Positions 9,086 to 19,112 of a stretch of 33,709 bases of DNA are shown piece after piece. A program made the translations under genes and the position numbers. Where the stretch lies: the NCBI GenBank assembly GCA_021847325.1, contig JAJZTY010000006.1, positions 1-33,709 on the forward strand, read 5' to 3'. Within the stretch, counting starts at the first letter, position 1, and each line of letters begins with the position of its first letter. The notes beneath the pieces are model-generated. The model did no database searches. It worked only from the letters and a program-made list of their open reading frames with translations, and was not told where the DNA came from. The DNA comes from Bacillota bacterium. Lineage in GTDB: Bacteria > Bacillota_I > Bacilli_A > Erysipelotrichales > Erysipelotrichaceae.

Positions 9086-9696
9086 TATAATATCTCACAT
9101 TTTCTTAAATAGTTATACAGTAACTGATACGTTCCATTATGGATATATCCATCCATATTAAGTTGATTAGCCATAAGTATATTTTGGACTGAATCATCAA
9201 TAAAGAAAGATTCATTCGCATTAATCCCACAAATCTCAAATGCTTTTTGGTAAAAATCATGGCTCGGTTTCGAATATTTAATATCTGCAGAGATTATTTT
9301 TTGATCAAATAAGGATAAGCATTTAATGTTATGTTCATATTGATAGAATCGAGGAGATGCATTTGAGAATAAATAAAGCTTATATCCTCTTTGTTTTAAG
9401 TTTTTTAATAATTCAAACATTTCGATTCTTTCAAATAAGTATTCATGCCAATGATCAAATATTGATTTAGTGATTGTATGATAGGAAGAATCTAAACGTT
9501 TAATAACTTGGGCATATGCTTCATCATCATTGATTAATCCTTGGTCCAAATCAAGCCATTCCTGTTGATAAAATATTTCTTTGACTAATCGATTGATAAT
9601 TGATTCATCTTGAGTAAACTGTGAAACAATCGTATGCGGAGAATAGTCTATTAACACATTCCCCATATCAAAGACTATGTTTTTATACTGTTTCAT
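9085..9696 (-). CDS. HAD-superfamily (subfamily IA) hydrolase
   Basis: FDMGNVLIDYSP motif I, LFSNAS motif II, FIDDSVQN motif IV. Confidence 0.88.
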   Translation of the reverse strand: MKQYKNIVFDMGNVLIDYSPHTIVSQFTQDESIINRLVKEIFYQQEWLDLDQGLINDDEAYAQVIKRLDSSYHTITKSIFDHWHEYLFERIEMFELLKNLKQRGYKLYLFSNASPRFYQYEHNIKCLSLFDQKIISADIKYSKPSHDFYQKAFEICGINANESFFIDDSVQNILMANQLNMDGYIHNGTYQLLYNYLRKCEIL

Positions 9697-10340
9697 TCTT
9701 CAACATCCAAGTCCGTTAATCGTTTTAACATCTTTTCTTTTAATAGTTGTTTATTCAAACCATTTGGATATCGAAGTACAAGTTCAATATTAACTCGATT
9801 TGAATCTGCTTCACCGACTCGATACATCACAATTTCGATATCCAAGCTTTTTATATAGTCAATAATATCGCGTATGGATGCGGTATTACAATTAACCATA
9901 AATGTATCATTTGATCGATCAAAACGACTAAACCATTTTGTATGAAATACTATTTGAACTAAGATAATTAAGACAGCTGTACTCACTCCAATAAAATACA
10001 TTCCAGCTCCAATGGTCATCCCAACTGCAGATGTTGTCCAAATACCAGCTGCTGTAGTTAAACCACTAACTGTGTTTTTACGTACTAAGATCATCCCTGC
10101 ACCTAAAAAGCCTATCCCAGTTACAACTTGTGCCGCTATGCGTGAATGATCCGCGTCCATGGTGTCCATGAATCCATATTTTGAAAGAATCATTAATAAA
10201 CAAGATCCTAACGCAACTATCGCATGTGTACGTATTCCGGCTTCTTTATATCGATTGGTTCGTTCGAAACCAATAAGTACACCTAATAGTACTGAAATAA
10301 GCAATCTAAAAAATAGAATCAATTCGAATTGTGTTGGCAT
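9693..10340 (-). CDS. MgtC/SapB-family membrane protein
   Basis: LLGVLIGFERTNRYKEAGIRTHAIVALGSCLLM...VTGIGFLGAGMI...TTAAGIWTTSAVGM, the MgtC/SapB signature. Confidence 0.92.
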   Translation of the reverse strand: MPTQFELILFFRLLISVLLGVLIGFERTNRYKEAGIRTHAIVALGSCLLMILSKYGFMDTMDADHSRIAAQVVTGIGFLGAGMILVRKNTVSGLTTAAGIWTTSAVGMTIGAGMYFIGVSTAVLIILVQIVFHTKWFSRFDRSNDTFMVNCNTASIRDIIDYIKSLDIEIVMYRVGEADSNRVNIELVLRYPNGLNKQLLKEKMLKRLTDLDVEE

Positions 10341-10463
10341 ATAATACTCCCTATATCGTAGGTATATTATGGCACAATTGTTGAAATACTGTAAACATGT
10401 TCAAATTGAGTCATATTGTTTAATAATCTTTTAATTTTTTTGTATACTAATAAAGAGGTCATT

Positions 10464-10739
10464 ATGGAAATCAAACAAAACACAGAAGCATTTTATATCG
10501 GAGATCGATTTGAAGAAGCACTCGCAAAACTTGAATTTGAAAATACAGACTATGGAATGGTTTTAACACACACTGAGGTTTCTGAAGAACTTAAAGGACA
10601 AGGTGTGGGTCGTGCACTTGTTAAATATGTTGTGGAAATAGCACGTAATGAAAAATTCAAATTGAAATTAGAATGTGAGTATGCAAAGAGAGAATTTGAA
10701 AAACATCCTGAATATCAAGATGTTCTCTTTACTGATTAG
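10464..10739 (+). CDS. YidJ-type GNAT N-acetyltransferase (COG2388-like)
   Basis: LTHTEVSEELKGQGVGRALVKYVVEIARNEKFKLKLECEYAKREFEKHPEYQDVL; start at MEIKQN. Confidence 0.88.
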   Translation: MEIKQNTEAFYIGDRFEEALAKLEFENTDYGMVLTHTEVSEELKGQGVGRALVKYVVEIARNEKFKLKLECEYAKREFEKHPEYQDVLFTD

Positions 10740-12453
10740 ATTGTCTCCTTTTGTCTTCATACATTTTCTTATCACTCATCGCAATGATGGTTTCTAAGTC
10801 ATCTGAGTTAGGTACAAACTGATGGAAACCAATCGCTAAACTTAAGTTTAGTTTTAATTCTCCAATCGCGAAAGGTTCACTAAAGTTATCACGTATACGC
10901 TTGATAACTTTTTCTATGGAATTTCTATCTTTCATATGGGCAATAATGACAAATTCATCTCCGCCCATTCTAAATATCATGTCTGTTTCATGACAACTAT
11001 TTCTTAAGCGACGTGCTGTGATTCTAAGGACTTCATCTCCTATTTTATGCCCATATTCATCATTGATATCTTTGAATCCATTTAAATCGATAAATAACAC
11101 GAAGAATAAATCGTTTGATTCGTATTTGCTCATATCAAATTTAAGTTCATTGAGATAAGAACGATTCCATAGTTTTGTTAGTGGATCAATCTTTACAATA
11201 TTCTCAAGATGGATGGTTCGCTCACTGATAATTGAAAAACGATGGATTACACTTGCCGCAATAAATAACGTAAAAATCATGATCATTAAATAAAATGAGT
11301 AACGAGTATTTTGTATGAAATATATAGATACCATTGCACTTGCGATGGAAGCAATTAGAATAAAGATACTATAAATGTTTAATGTCTGTTTTCGATAAGC
11401 CAAATAAGCATAATATAAGTAATGTATTCCAAATATACCTATTAATACTTGGAAAACAAGATATAAGAACTCTAAACCTGAATGATTCAATAACACAGAG
11501 GCAAAAAGGAAGAAAAGTATGATTGAATATGCAATGGTACGGTATCTTTGATTAAACTTGAAAATACTAAATGTGTTTGATAATAAATTAAAAGTCGGTA
11601 ACATCAAGAAAACAGATAAATATTCGAGTCTAAGTACCCAAATTAATGGCAGATTAAAATATGGATTAAGAAAATATATAATATGACTGCCTGTACTCAT
11701 AATACGAACTGCAAATAAGAAGCATAAGAGTGACATAAACAAGGATCTACGATCTTTTATAATGATATAGATTAATAAGAATAGAACACTAAATGAAAAC
11801 ATGGCAGAAAAAGCAAATAATTCGACAAATATAGATGTTTCATAAAAATAGAGAATATCATCGAAATCACCAAAAAGTGGTGCATAGATAAATCCTGAAT
11901 TTACTTTTTCATAATTTGAGACTTCGATAATTATCTCAGCATTTCCATTCAGATCACTTTTAAAGACATCTTTATCCGTAAAACTCTCACCCATCGTTGT
12001 GAGTGAATTCTTCCCAATAACTCCATTGGATAGTATTTTTTTACCATTTATGGATAAGCGATAGCTCGATCCTGCTTCTTCAAGAAGTAAACCATACTCC
12101 ATCTCTGGATCAAGTCCTGTTAGTAATAAACGATAAGTCGCATATCCATACCCATTTTCAAATGAGTTATCGGTAATCCACTCATGTTCAATATTACGAA
12201 AATCATGTTTGAGTTTAATTTGTGAGAGTTCATCTTCCAAGATAAAAACCTCAGGATAAAATTCCCATTCTCCTTTTAACCGATAGAGAGTATTGGTTTC
12301 GATTTCTTCAATGTTTAGTGTTCCACTTTTACTCTCAAGATCTTTAACTTTTTGAAAATCTTTGTTAAATGACCATATGTAAGTCACAAGTGAAAAGACT
12401 AATAAGAATGTGATAATTTTGAAATTTTTCATAGCACTTTGTTTAAATATCAT
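10729..12453 (-). CDS. 7TM-DISM-like membrane GGDEF diguanylate cyclase
   Basis: Extracellular sensor region, seven or so hydrophobic segments, C-terminal GGDEF (FRMGGDEFVIIAH). The true start may be 12432 (MKNFK). Confidence 0.87.
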   Translation of the reverse strand: MIFKQSAMKNFKIITFLLVFSLVTYIWSFNKDFQKVKDLESKSGTLNIEEIETNTLYRLKGEWEFYPEVFILEDELSQIKLKHDFRNIEHEWITDNSFENGYGYATYRLLLTGLDPEMEYGLLLEEAGSSYRLSINGKKILSNGVIGKNSLTTMGESFTDKDVFKSDLNGNAEIIIEVSNYEKVNSGFIYAPLFGDFDDILYFYETSIFVELFAFSAMFSFSVLFLLIYIIIKDRRSLFMSLLCFLFAVRIMSTGSHIIYFLNPYFNLPLIWVLRLEYLSVFLMLPTFNLLSNTFSIFKFNQRYRTIAYSIILFFLFASVLLNHSGLEFLYLVFQVLIGIFGIHYLYYAYLAYRKQTLNIYSIFILIASIASAMVSIYFIQNTRYSFYLMIMIFTLFIAASVIHRFSIISERTIHLENIVKIDPLTKLWNRSYLNELKFDMSKYESNDLFFVLFIDLNGFKDINDEYGHKIGDEVLRITARRLRNSCHETDMIFRMGGDEFVIIAHMKDRNSIEKVIKRIRDNFSEPFAIGELKLNLSLAIGFHQFVPNSDDLETIIAMSDKKMYEDKRRQSNQ

Positions 12454-12561
12454 ACACTATTCATTTTAAAAACACTATTAGATTAGTACTTATTAGAAGA
12501 GTGTATGATTGTAAAGTCAAAAAATAAGTTATACAATGTTTTTAAATAAAATGAGGAATCT

Positions 12562-13674
12562 ATGTCAAATAATACACAAATTTTGATTCTTGATAATGAT
12601 CTATCTTGTTTAACCACTTTAGAACGTATCCTTCATTCATTGGGTGAGGTTATATGTTTTAATAATGCGATGGACTTTTTAGAACATTTAAAAACAAAAT
12701 CGAGTCCTGGAATCATTTTAATTGATACCAACTCTCATGGATTTAATGGGTATGAAATTCTTAATAAACTTCATAGTCAATCCATTATCAATGATGTGCC
12801 CATCTTGCTTACCATAAAAGAAGATGTTAAGGATGAAAGTACGATACATTTATCCGGAGCACATGATTATTTATTTAAACCTTATCGTTTAAGCATCGTT
12901 CAAAATAGAGTTAAATCCTATCTTGAATTAAAACAAGTAAGAGATCAATTGAAAGATCAGGCTCGTTGGATTGAGAATGAAGTAACAAAACGTATTTATG
13001 ATTTACAACTGACATTTGATTTGTCCATCGATATTGTGACTCAATTGGTTGAGACACGTAATCCTGACGGAGCTACACATATTACACGTACTCGAAATTA
13101 TTATGAAATCATTATGCGTAGACTTCAAAAATCTGAGAAATATCGCTCCGTTATTGATGAAAAGTATATTGTACGTACTGTAAAGGCCAGTCCTTTACAT
13201 GATATTGGTAAAATGGGTATCCCTGAAAATATCTTGATGAAGAATGATAAATTATCTACGGATGAGTTTGATATCGTAAAAACACATACTACTATTGGTT
13301 ATAATACAATTAAGAATGTAGTTGATACGAGTTTTATTACTGATTTATTGAAATCTAATGCTAATAGTGATTCGTCCGAGTTCTTTAAAGAAGCACTTAA
13401 TATCGCGAAATATCACCATGAGTATTGGGATGGTAGTGGTTATCCTGAAGGATTAAAAGAAGATAAAATCCCTTTATCAGCTCGTGTTATGGCGATTGTG
13501 GATGTATTTGATGCCTTGAGTAATAAACGTGTCTACAAAGAAGCTTGGAGTATCGAAAAAACAACTCACTATATCAAGTCTAAGAGTGGAACACAATTTG
13601 ACCCTGATGTAGTTAAAGCTTTCTTACTAGAATCCGATGCGATTCGAAAAATCTGGGAAACAACCCGAAATTAA
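12562..13674 (+). CDS. Response regulator with HD-GYP phosphodiesterase domain (RpfG-like)
   Basis: REC domain (ILILDND..., IILIDTNSHGFNGYEIL), then HDIGKMGIPENIL and YHHEYWDGSGYPEGLKEDKIPLSARVMAIVDVFDAL. Confidence 0.92.
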   Translation: MSNNTQILILDNDLSCLTTLERILHSLGEVICFNNAMDFLEHLKTKSSPGIILIDTNSHGFNGYEILNKLHSQSIINDVPILLTIKEDVKDESTIHLSGAHDYLFKPYRLSIVQNRVKSYLELKQVRDQLKDQARWIENEVTKRIYDLQLTFDLSIDIVTQLVETRNPDGATHITRTRNYYEIIMRRLQKSEKYRSVIDEKYIVRTVKASPLHDIGKMGIPENILMKNDKLSTDEFDIVKTHTTIGYNTIKNVVDTSFITDLLKSNANSDSSEFFKEALNIAKYHHEYWDGSGYPEGLKEDKIPLSARVMAIVDVFDALSNKRVYKEAWSIEKTTHYIKSKSGTQFDPDVVKAFLLESDAIRKIWETTRN

Positions 13675-13692
13675 ATAAGAACCAATAAAATT

Positions 13693-13728
13693 AGCACATA
13701 ATAGTTATACCTTAATTAATTATGTGCT
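13693..13728 (+). terminator. Rho-independent-like terminator after the HD-GYP gene
   Basis: AGCACATAAT ... ATTATGTGCT inverted repeat followed by TTTATATTTAT. Confidence 0.65.
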
Positions 13729-13801
13729 TTTATATTTATAATACAAAACTCAACTTTTAGTTTGCATAATCTTTAACTTCCTCTGTATACTTATAGTGTC
13801 T

Positions 13802-16099
13802 ATGAAATCAATTAGAACCCAAATGATCAGTTTAATCGTAGTCGTATGCGTCATCGTATTTTTTGGGTTAAATTATTCCATTGAACAGAAATTAAATGAA
13901 CTAAAAAATCATACCATTACGCAATATTTAGATATTACAGATTCTCGTGCAAATGAAGTAAGTAAAGAACTTGTTGGAATAATTAATCAAGTAAGAATGA
14001 TATCAAAGTCTACGATTATTCAATCAATGGATTTAAACATAATTAAAGATTATCTAAAGAGTTTGATTGAAGATAGTAATATTCGGAGTATGACATTTTC
14101 TGATATTAATGGGAAAGCTTGGACTACCTATGATTCTGATATTGATATTTCTAATCAGGAACAATACAAATCAATCATTATCGATCAAAAAGAATGGATT
14201 ATTTCTAATCCATTTCATAGCCCTTATTTCTTTGAAGATATCCCTATTATCACAATTTCTCATCAGATAAAAGTAAATGATGAAATTGTTGGTTTACTTA
14301 ATGCCGTTGTGACGACTGAGTTCATGAATAAGATTACTGAATCCATTCAATTTAAGAATTTGAGTTTTGCGTGGATTATTGATTCTAATGGTAAGATTGT
14401 TTCTCATCCAAATAAGTCGATTTCAATCGATCAATCGTATAATAATATCCTTCAATATGAAGGTTCCAATCCTTTTACATACAATAGTGGGTCGTTTAAT
14501 TATCTTGATGAGAATAATCGATCTATGTTAGCTGTATATTCAACGATTCCAAATACATCTGGTTGGAAGCTCATAATTTCAATTGAAAATAGAAATGCGT
14601 TTACCGAATTAACATCTGTCATGAATTATGTGGATTATGCATTGTTAATTAGTTTAGTGATTCTTATCTTATTTGCGTTAGTGTATGCGAATTCAATTTC
14701 TGAGCCTATTTTACGTTTAAGACATGTGTTTGAACGTGCTGAGAAAGGCGATTTAAATGTTAAAGCAGATGAGAGTGTTAAGAATGAGATAGGATTAGCT
14801 GGTGTTAGTTTTAATCATATGTTACAGGAGATTAAGAATTTAACGTATATTGATCCTGTGACGCAAATTGGTAATTATCGAAGTTATTTAAGTGAATCTA
14901 ATTTTATCATTCAATCGAATAAGAATGATACGTATTATGTGGTCGTCATTTCGATTGATGATTTCAAGAAAATAAATAGTTTAGGTGGTTATGGCTTTGG
15001 GAATGAGACATTAAAGAAGTTTGCGGAACTAATTCAAACTCAACTTCATGAGGATGAGATTGTGGCTCGTTATTTTGGGGATGAGATGATTCTTTTACTT
15101 AAAGAGAATGATTTAGAAGTCTTAAGAGAAAGAATTAGTGTCTTACTTAAGGAATGTCAAAGACCATTTATCATTATGGACATCGATATTCATTTGAGTA
15201 TAAGTTGTGGAATTGCTAAGCATATTTCGACTGATACGATTGAAATGAGTATTCATAACTCTACCATTGCGAAGTTAAAAGCTAAGAAGATGGGTGGTAA
15301 TGTTGCGATATTTTATGGGGATGGAATTAATCAAGAGATTAAGCTTGAGCAGGATATTGAGAAAGAACTTTATCATGCGATAGATCGTAATGAGCTCTAT
15401 TTGGTTTATCAGCCTATATTTGATTTAAAGTCTATGAAAATCAGTGGATTTGAAGCTTTATTAAGATGGAATCATCCAATTTATAATTCTCATCGAATTG
15501 ATTCAATTATAAAAATTGCGGAGAATTCTGGTCAAATGCCTAAGATTGGTCGATGGGTTATGAAAGAAGCATGTTATCAGTTAAAAGCACTTAATGAAAC
15601 TTTCCCTGATTTAAGTATTGCGTTAAATGTTTCTATGGTTCAGTTTAATGACAGTTATTTCATTAAGAATGTAGAAGAAATTCTAAAGTATACGAAAATT
15701 AATCGTAATAATCTGATTTTTGAGATTACTGAGTCTTCTGCTATGAATAACGTGGATGAGAATTTAAATGATTTAAGACGTTTAAAGGATTTAGGTATTG
15801 GATTATCGATTGATGATTTTGGGACAGGTTATTCTTCATTAGCTTATTTAAGTCAGTTCCCAATTGATCATATAAAGATTGATCGTAATTTTATCCGTAA
15901 GATGACTGAAGAATCGTCTGATTTAATGTTAGTTAAAACAATGATTACTTTAGCTAAATCACTTCATTTGGAAGTTATTGCGGAGGGTGTAGAAAGCTTA
16001 GAAGAAATGAATATTTTGAAGTCTCTTGAGTGTGATAAGATTCAAGGATATTTGATTAGTAAGCCAAAAAGAATGAAAGATTTAGAAATAGTGAGCTAA
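13802..16099 (+). CDS. Cache-HAMP-GGDEF(degenerate)-EAL protein, probable c-di-GMP phosphodiesterase
   Basis: ORF 13796..16099 (GTG at 13796 or ATG at 13802). Periplasmic Cache-like region between TM helices, HAMP, GGDEF site degenerate (RYFGDEM), EAL intact (GFEALLRWNHP, DDFGTGYSSL, VIAEGVES). Confidence 0.9.
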   Translation: MKSIRTQMISLIVVVCVIVFFGLNYSIEQKLNELKNHTITQYLDITDSRANEVSKELVGIINQVRMISKSTIIQSMDLNIIKDYLKSLIEDSNIRSMTFSDINGKAWTTYDSDIDISNQEQYKSIIIDQKEWIISNPFHSPYFFEDIPIITISHQIKVNDEIVGLLNAVVTTEFMNKITESIQFKNLSFAWIIDSNGKIVSHPNKSISIDQSYNNILQYEGSNPFTYNSGSFNYLDENNRSMLAVYSTIPNTSGWKLIISIENRNAFTELTSVMNYVDYALLISLVILILFALVYANSISEPILRLRHVFERAEKGDLNVKADESVKNEIGLAGVSFNHMLQEIKNLTYIDPVTQIGNYRSYLSESNFIIQSNKNDTYYVVVISIDDFKKINSLGGYGFGNETLKKFAELIQTQLHEDEIVARYFGDEMILLLKENDLEVLRERISVLLKECQRPFIIMDIDIHLSISCGIAKHISTDTIEMSIHNSTIAKLKAKKMGGNVAIFYGDGINQEIKLEQDIEKELYHAIDRNELYLVYQPIFDLKSMKISGFEALLRWNHPIYNSHRIDSIIKIAENSGQMPKIGRWVMKEACYQLKALNETFPDLSIALNVSMVQFNDSYFIKNVEEILKYTKINRNNLIFEITESSAMNNVDENLNDLRRLKDLGIGLSIDDFGTGYSSLAYLSQFPIDHIKIDRNFIRKMTEESSDLMLVKTMITLAKSLHLEVIAEGVESLEEMNILKSLECDKIQGYLISKPKRMKDLEIVS

Positions 16100-16114
16100 A
16101 GTCTCACTTTTTTT
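16090..16114 (+). terminator. Terminator overlapping the stop of the Cache-EAL gene
   Basis: AGTGAG-ctaaagt-CTCACT followed by TTTTTT; the stem starts inside the last codons. Confidence 0.75.
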
Positions 16115-16185
16115 ATGTCTATTTAAGCATTTTCTTTTTATCTTTTGTTTAGAATGGTATCATAATAAAAAAAGGGCTTGATATC

Positions 16186-17781
16186 ATGTTTAAATCGATG
16201 CGACAGTTCTTTCATTCAATTGAGGAACATTTATTTAAGAAAGAGTGGATTGGAAGTCCTGATTATGAGGCTTTACGTTTTACTTTGATTTATATATTTG
16301 TTGGACTCATTTGGATTATATGGTCAGATGATTTATTGGTTATCTTAGTTCAAGATATCGATTTAATCTTGCAGTTTCAGACGTTAAAGGGTTGGTTTTA
16401 TGTCTTTATGTCTGGTTTACTGTTTTCTGTTATTTTAAAAAGAAGAATTAGAATGATTCGTAGCCTCTCTGATAACATTCTTTATCAAAATACGCACGAT
16501 ACATTAACGGAATTACCGAATCGAGCTAAGAGTAGTGAAATTATCAATAATCGAATTAAACAGAATCCTCAGTCTGTATTTGCGTTAGTGAGTTTAGATT
16601 TAGATGATTTCTCGAATGTTAATGAGTTATTGGGATATCATATTGGGGATGAGTTGATTATTTCTTTAACACATAATTTAAGTCAAAAACTGAGTACAGA
16701 TGATTTTATTTCGCGTAATGGAGATGGTTTTATCTTAATTCTTGATCTTACAAATCGTAATAGAACTCAATTAAATCAATACTTAAATATGATTTTGGAT
16801 ATTGTTAATCGAGAGCGTGTTATTGAGAATCAAACCGTATTTATCACTTGTAGTCTAGGTGTTTCTTTATATCCTAAAGATGGGTCTGATTTTAATGAAT
16901 TATTTAAGGCAGCGGATACGGCAATGCGTCATCTTAAAGGATTGCGTAAGAATAGTTATAACTTCTATACTGAGGATTATCATAAAGAACGTGTTAATCG
17001 AGTTAAAATGATTAATGAGTTGAGAAAAGCTATCGAAAGTAATGAATTGTATATGTTGTATCAACCTATTTATGATATGGAAGGTATGAGAGTTCATTCG
17101 TTTGAAGCTTTGATTCGATGGAAATCTCCAACCTTTGGACAAGTGTCTCCTAATGTATTTATCTCTTATGCCGAGAATACCAATTTGATTTCACTGATAG
17201 ATGAGTATGTGTTTGTGACATGTATGAAGTTAAGACGAAAATGGCATGATTTAGGGGATCATTCTACCATTCTTTCTATTAATCTTTCGTCAAAAGGTTT
17301 AGTTGATCCTGGTTTTATGCATACCATTGAACGTTTATGTTTGGAACATTTCTACATTCCAAATGGAATACAGATAGAAATTACTGAAACTGCTTTAATT
17401 TCTAACTTTGATTTAGCAAAATCACATTTATTACGTTTAAAACGACTTGGATTTATTATTGCCTTAGATGATTTTGGGGCTGGTTATTCATCATTGACTT
17501 ACTTACATCAGTTGCCGATTGATTGTATGAAAATTGATCGCTCTTTCTCTCTTAATCCTGGTGTAAATAATAATCAAGATTTAATCTTACAAGCGATTAT
17601 CAACTTAGCTCAGAAGTTACATTTGAAGGTAGTGGCAGAAGGTATTGAGACAAATATACAAAAAGATTTCTTCTTAGAAATGGATTGTAGTTTAGGTCAA
17701 GGGTACTTATTTGCTTATCCTGAGGCTGAGAATCTTGCGACTCAACGAGTTGAAGAGTTATTAGAAAAGGCTAAACTTTAA
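16186..17781 (+). CDS. Membrane GGDEF(degenerate)-EAL protein, probable c-di-GMP phosphodiesterase
   Basis: Two N-terminal TM helices, degenerate GGDEF (SRNGDGFILIL), intact EAL (SFEALIRWKSP, DDFGAGYSSL, VVAEGIET). Confidence 0.9.
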   Translation: MFKSMRQFFHSIEEHLFKKEWIGSPDYEALRFTLIYIFVGLIWIIWSDDLLVILVQDIDLILQFQTLKGWFYVFMSGLLFSVILKRRIRMIRSLSDNILYQNTHDTLTELPNRAKSSEIINNRIKQNPQSVFALVSLDLDDFSNVNELLGYHIGDELIISLTHNLSQKLSTDDFISRNGDGFILILDLTNRNRTQLNQYLNMILDIVNRERVIENQTVFITCSLGVSLYPKDGSDFNELFKAADTAMRHLKGLRKNSYNFYTEDYHKERVNRVKMINELRKAIESNELYMLYQPIYDMEGMRVHSFEALIRWKSPTFGQVSPNVFISYAENTNLISLIDEYVFVTCMKLRRKWHDLGDHSTILSINLSSKGLVDPGFMHTIERLCLEHFYIPNGIQIEITETALISNFDLAKSHLLRLKRLGFIIALDDFGAGYSSLTYLHQLPIDCMKIDRSFSLNPGVNNNQDLILQAIINLAQKLHLKVVAEGIETNIQKDFFLEMDCSLGQGYLFAYPEAENLATQRVEELLEKAKL

Positions 17782-17797
17782 CGTTTAGCCTTCTTTT
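17767..17797. terminator. Bidirectional terminator spanning both convergent stop codons
   Basis: AAGGCTAAAC-TTTAAC-GTTTAGCCTT perfect 10-bp arms, A-rich left flank and CTTTTT right flank. Confidence 0.85.
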
Positions 17798-19052
17798 TAT
17801 GTGGTTTGTTTTGTGGTCCTTTTTCCGTTTTAGCGAAATTAGGATTGTTTGGTCTTTTACCTTTATGTGGTTTTGGTTTATCTTTCTTAGCTTCTAGATA
17901 AGCCTTATCATCAATTCTAATCGCAAATGGATGATTGTGATTTACAGGTATTTCTTGTTGGGTTAGTTTTTGAATATCTTTAAATAGACCATATTCTTCT
18001 GGATCACAGAAAGCATATGATATTCCACCTAAGCCAGCACGACCTGTACGTCCAATACGATGTACATACGTTTCAGGTACTTCAGGTAAATCATAAATAA
18101 TAACATGCGATAATTCGTCAATATCAAGCCCACGAGCCGCAATATCAGTTGCGACAAGTATTCTTATCTTACGATCCTTAAAGTTCTGTAGAGCCAATTG
18201 GCGTGCGTTCTGTGACTTATTACCATGAATTGCCTGAGAATGAAAGTTTGCCGCATTCAATGATTTGACTATTTTATCTGCACCATGCTTAGTACGAGAG
18301 AAAACAAGGACTGAATCAATGACTTCATTACGTAATATATGCATCAATAAGTTAATCTTATTATTCTTTTGTACAAAGTACATTGATTGATGGATAATCT
18401 CAACTGTTGATGATACAGGTGTAACTTCTACTTTTACAGGTTCAGTTAATATTGTGTGTGCTAAGTTAGAAATTTCCTTTGGCATTGTCGCAGAAAATAA
18501 CATAGTCTGTCTAACATGAGGAATATGCGTAATAATCTTACGTACATCATGAATCATACCCATATCCAACATTTGGTCAGCTTCATCTAATACAAAGTAT
18601 TTTACTTTACTCAAATGAACATGTTTCTGATTAATAAGATCGAGTAATCTTCCAGGGGTAGCGACTAAGATATCTAATCCGAGTGCCAACGCATCGGTTT
18701 GTGGTTTTTGTGATACTCCACCAAAAATAACTGCAGATTTTAGATTAAGATGTTTACCATACGTTTTAAAACTATCATGTATTTGAATAGCTAATTCACG
18801 TGTCGGGGCTAAAATTAATGCTTGGATGGATCGCATACTACGTTTTACCGTACTTTGATCACTCAATCCTTGTATGATAGGTAGCGCAAAAGCAGCTGTT
18901 TTACCTGTTCCTGTTTGTGCAACACCTAAAATATCATGACCCTCCAACAATACCGGTATTGCCTTTTCTTGTATTGGTGTTGGGGTTAAATAGCCTTCTT
19001 CACGTAAAGCTTTTTTAATGGGTTCAATTAATAAATTCGATTCAAATAACAT
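17778..19052 (-). CDS. DEAD-box ATP-dependent RNA helicase (RhlE/CshA-like)
   Basis: AQTGTGKT, PTRELA, VATPGR, DEAD, SAT, ARGLDI, HRIGRTGR motifs, basic C-terminal tail. Confidence 0.95.
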   Translation of the reverse strand: MLFESNLLIEPIKKALREEGYLTPTPIQEKAIPVLLEGHDILGVAQTGTGKTAAFALPIIQGLSDQSTVKRSMRSIQALILAPTRELAIQIHDSFKTYGKHLNLKSAVIFGGVSQKPQTDALALGLDILVATPGRLLDLINQKHVHLSKVKYFVLDEADQMLDMGMIHDVRKIITHIPHVRQTMLFSATMPKEISNLAHTILTEPVKVEVTPVSSTVEIIHQSMYFVQKNNKINLLMHILRNEVIDSVLVFSRTKHGADKIVKSLNAANFHSQAIHGNKSQNARQLALQNFKDRKIRILVATDIAARGLDIDELSHVIIYDLPEVPETYVHRIGRTGRAGLGGISYAFCDPEEYGLFKDIQKLTQQEIPVNHNHPFAIRIDDKAYLEAKKDKPKPHKGKRPNNPNFAKTEKGPQNKPHKKKAKR

Positions 19053-19112
19053 TCTTTCTCCTTATGGTATAAATACATACTTGGTAAGTATACGCTTTTT
19101 TAATCAAAAAGA

